Of a stretch of DNA of 64,000 nt, positions 61,828 through 64,000 are shown piece after piece. Position 1 is the first letter of the stretch; every line of letters starts with the position of its first letter. This DNA is from JARLGU01 sp036504535 (GTDB lineage Bacteria > Armatimonadota > Armatimonadia > Armatimonadales > Capsulimonadaceae), in assembly GCA_036504535.1 (NCBI GenBank), contig DASXUY010000058.1:1-64000 (forward strand), read 5' to 3'. Made by a program: the position numbers and the translations under genes. Under the pieces are notes generated by a model. The model worked only from the letters and a program-made list of their open reading frames with translations. It had not been told where the DNA came from and did not search any database.

Positions 61828-62745
61828 TTACTGCCGGGCGAGCTTGGTCACCCGCCCATCGCTGACCCATTCGACGACATAGATGTCGCCGTTGGCGTCG
61901 ACTGTCACCGCATGCGGCGAGATGAACTTGCCTACCTCGCGCTTCTCGTGCGGGATGTTCGGATAGCCGGGCCAGTTCCAGACACCGTCGTTCGCGCCGA
62001 GGTGCTCGATCAGCTTGTTGTCGCGGTCCAAGATGGTGACCCGTCCGAACAGGTCAGGGATCACGATCTCGTCGCCATGCTGAAAGAAGCAGCAGGGCAT
62101 GTTCTGGTCGGTGGTCACAAGCGACAAATGGTTGCCGTCAAGGTCCATGATCTGGATCCGATGGTTGCCGCGGTCAGCCACAAGCAGCACTGGCACATCG
62201 CTGCGGGTGTCAACCCAAACGCCGTGCGGGCAGTTAAACTGGCCGGGACCATCGCCGGGGCCGCCAAACGTCTTAACGTAGTCGCCGCCTGTGGTGTAGA
62301 TGTGCACATACGGCTTGCCGTATCCATCGGCCACGTACACTCGCCCATCGGGTGACACGGCCACATCGGTGGGCGTGAACTGGTCGGGCGACGAGTAGAT
62401 GTCAGGCAGGTCAGGCGCCGCTCGCTCCCAGACCAGGTCGCCGCCTAAGGTCATCTTGTAGACCGAATGGCGAGCATTGTCAGAAAGGTAAAGGTATTCG
62501 ACACCATGCTCGACGCTCAAATACAGCCCATGAGCTCCTGCGGCGAACTCCTCGCCCCAAGACCAGAGGAACTGTCCGTCCTTGGTGAAGAACGCCACCG
62601 CGTCCTTGCTCTGGTTGTGGACGATCACTTGCCCCTGCGAGTCGATCACGACTCCATGCGTGTAGCCAAGGGCGACCCCTTCCGGCACCTTCGCCCAACC
62701 ATCGATCCACTCATACGTGTGACTGCCGCTTCCAATCAACGTCAT
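61828..62745 (-). CDS. NHL-repeat beta-propeller protein
   Basis: 305 residues, no signal peptide, so probably cytoplasmic. Six blade-like repeats are visible, several with the NHL pattern of a G-(V/A)-x-V-D start and R-(I/V)-x-(V/I) end: THGVVIDSQGQVIVHN, TPTDVAVSPDGRVYVADGYG, CPHGVWVDTRSDVPVLLVADRGNHRIQIMD and SPHAVTVDANGDIYVVEWVSDG. Such propellers may bind or lactonise sugars or act as scaffolds; the sequence does not decide. GGAG is well placed before the start. It is divergent from the GntR/LacI-hybrid gene and 82 bases upstream of the fucosidase gene, so the two minus-strand genes may be one regulated unit. Confidence 0.82.
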   Translation of the reverse strand: MTLIGSGSHTYEWIDGWAKVPEGVALGYTHGVVIDSQGQVIVHNQSKDAVAFFTKDGQFLWSWGEEFAAGAHGLYLSVEHGVEYLYLSDNARHSVYKMTLGGDLVWERAAPDLPDIYSSPDQFTPTDVAVSPDGRVYVADGYGKPYVHIYTTGGDYVKTFGGPGDGPGQFNCPHGVWVDTRSDVPVLLVADRGNHRIQIMDLDGNHLSLVTTDQNMPCCFFQHGDEIVIPDLFGRVTILDRDNKLIEHLGANDGVWNWPGYPNIPHEKREVGKFISPHAVTVDANGDIYVVEWVSDGRVTKLARQ

Positions 62746-62873
62746 CTGTGCTCTCCTTCGGTCATCGGGTACTTGCCAAGAGCGAGCATAACGCGCACCC
62801 TCGGAACGATGTAACAGTTCTACCTACCTGCGCGGGAAGCCTGCTCTTTGCGACAATTTCTTAGGAAATGCTA

Positions 62874-62902
62874 TTGACACCTGTGCGTGGCTGATGTATG
62901 AT
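62874..62902 (+). promoter_or_regulatory. Strong sigma-70-type promoter of the GntR/LacI-hybrid gene
   Basis: TTGACA at 62874-62879 and TATGAT at 62897-62902 with a 17-base spacer, the same boxes as at 13321-13349. Between it and the ATG, CTTTAC (about 62913-62918) and GTAAAG (about 62940-62945) form an inverted pair that could be an operator. Confidence 0.7.
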
Positions 62903-62955
62903 GAAGACGTAGCTTTACAATAAGCTTTGCGTGACCATGGTAAAGGGTTGGGTTG

Positions 62956-64000
62956 ATGCAGGAACCGATTGCGCGACAAACAAGGTATGCGGCGCTCGCT
63001 GAGATCTTCAGGGAGCAGATTCAATCGGGGAAGCTCAATGCCGGTGATAGGCTGCCGTCGTTCGCTGAAATGCGGACGCACTATGGCGCCTCCCCTTTGA
63101 CCGTGGACCGCGCTCTGGCCATGCTGGAGCGCGAAGAGCTGATCGTCCGCGTGAACGGCAGCGGCACCTTTGTTGCGCAGAAGCGCGAAAAGGCAAGTGC
63201 AGAGCGAACGGGACGGCCAACCATCGCCCTCGTGCTACCTAATTGCCACACGTCGTTTTTTAGCCCCATCATCTGGGGCGTGGAGCAGGCGTGTCGACGC
63301 GCCGACCACAACTTGCTGCTGGCAAACTCCCGCGGCGACCACGCACTCGAAGCTGAGCTGCTGGCCAGCCATGCTCCTGACGTTGCCGGGTTGTGTATCA
63401 TGGCGTGCGGATGCGGCAACCTCGGCGCGTTCGCCCCGCTGCTGGACGCCCAGGTGCCATTCGTCCTTTTTGACCGCGAAGTTCCCGGTCTTTCCGCCCC
63501 GTTGATCACATCGGACAACGAGCTTGGCGGATACGACGCCACAATGCACCTTATATCGACGGGGCGGCATCCCCACCTGATCGGCGAAGCGGTGGAGGCG
63601 GCGTCGTCCCTTCGCGATCGTTATGCTGGCTACCGAAGGGCGCTCAAAAAAAGCGGGATGCCGTTTGACAGTGAATGCGTGTATTTTGGCCGTCTCGGCG
63701 AGTCCCCCGAGCTTATTGGCTACGTTATGACTAAGCTCATCCTGGCGGCTAACCCCGACGAGCCAGTCGCGATCTTCGCGCTTAACGACATGGTTGCCCG
63801 TGGAGTTTATGTGGCGGTCCGTGAAGCGCGCCTGCGGATACCAGCCGACGTTGCCATTGTAGGCTTCGACGACGCCATTGCCGCAGATTTCGATCCGCCG
63901 TTGTCGTCCGTTCACCAGCACCTATCGCTGATGGGCGAGGAGACGGTGAAGACGCTACTCTCACTGGTGCGCACTGGCACATCGAGCAAATCGACGATTA
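62956..64000 (+). CDS. GntR-type regulator with LacI-like sensor domain (partial, runs off the window)
   Basis: 348 codons are present without a stop. Residues about 8-75 are a GntR winged helix (AALAEIFREQIQSGKLNAGDRLPS, ASPLTVDRALAMLEREELIVRV, GSGTFVAQ), and the rest is a LacI/GalR periplasmic-binding-like sensor (TIALVLPN, PVAIFALNDMVARGVYVAV, DVAIVGFDD). This domain combination is that of the AraR type of sugar-responsive repressors. Perhaps 15-30 residues are missing at the end. It is divergent from the NHL and fucosidase genes and has a strong promoter of its own, so it probably represses itself and the divergent genes until a sugar binds. Confidence 0.88.
   Translation, partial: MQEPIARQTRYAALAEIFREQIQSGKLNAGDRLPSFAEMRTHYGASPLTVDRALAMLEREELIVRVNGSGTFVAQKREKASAERTGRPTIALVLPNCHTSFFSPIIWGVEQACRRADHNLLLANSRGDHALEAELLASHAPDVAGLCIMACGCGNLGAFAPLLDAQVPFVLFDREVPGLSAPLITSDNELGGYDATMHLISTGRHPHLIGEAVEAASSLRDRYAGYRRALKKSGMPFDSECVYFGRLGESPELIGYVMTKLILAANPDEPVAIFALNDMVARGVYVAVREARLRIPADVAIVGFDDAIAADFDPPLSSVHQHLSLMGEETVKTLLSLVRTGTSSKSTI

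Overview
The window reads as a chromosomal segment of a GC-rich, diderm, heterotrophic bacterium, most probably Armatimonadota. The reasons are two DUF1559-type prepilin-like proteins ending in FADGHVKW, a large SBBP/TIG surface protein, NHL proteins, an unusually dense set of glycoside hydrolases without SusC/SusD genes, and intergenic spaces full of palindromic repeats. This assignment is inference; Planctomycetota, Lentisphaerota and Acidobacteriota share several of these traits. No rRNA, tRNA, CRISPR array, integrase or transposase gene is visible.

Layout. 1-39952 is a glycan-degradation region, all on the + strand. It holds two giant secreted CBM/TIM-barrel paralogues, two GH29 fucosidases, a LacI regulator with its own promoter and operator, a prepilin-like gene behind a strong promoter region, a third GH29, two overlapping giant GH2-type enzymes, a six-hairpin glycosidase, a GH29 with C-terminal binding domains, a GH39/GH5-like secreted enzyme, and a cluster of GHL6/GH42M-like, GH5-like and GH106-like genes followed by another GH29. 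39953-40783 is a repeat-rich spacer. 40784-45933 carries a D-2-hydroxyacid dehydrogenase (-), a DUF1080 (3-keto-sugar hydrolase type) gene (+) and a GH38 alpha-mannosidase (-). 46263-58292 is a surface/pilin block: SBBP-TIG protein, an OmpR-type regulator with a degenerate receiver, a prepilin-like protein, an unrecognised 1006-residue membrane-anchored protein and a secreted SGNH hydrolase. 58293-59735 is a second repeat-rich spacer. 59736-62745 (-) holds a small membrane protein, a sixth GH29 and an NHL protein, divergent from a GntR/LacI-hybrid regulator cut off by the window end.

How it fits together. Enzymes with signal peptides (222, 4019, 15002, 19645, 29649, 56646) and enzymes without them (the six GH29s, GH63-like, GHL6, GH5-like, GH106-like, GH38, DUF1080) suggest that a fucose-, rhamnose- and mannose-containing heteroglycan is attacked outside the inner membrane and finished in the cytoplasm. 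No transporter is present here, so uptake must be encoded elsewhere. The LacI and GntR/LacI regulators are the likely sugar sensors.

The most unusual features are not genes. Two diverged copies of a minus-strand unit (40202-40565 and 58909-59200) share a strong promoter with a 17-base spacer, a first hairpin starting at the predicted +1, a second hairpin whose stem sequence has changed, and nested palindromes whose centre changed from TA to GC while staying self-complementary. Palindromic repeats have also entered genes: one lengthens a signal peptide (19680-19831), one supplies a fucosidase C-terminus (60484-60526), and one lies where a ribosome-binding site is expected (38290-38328).
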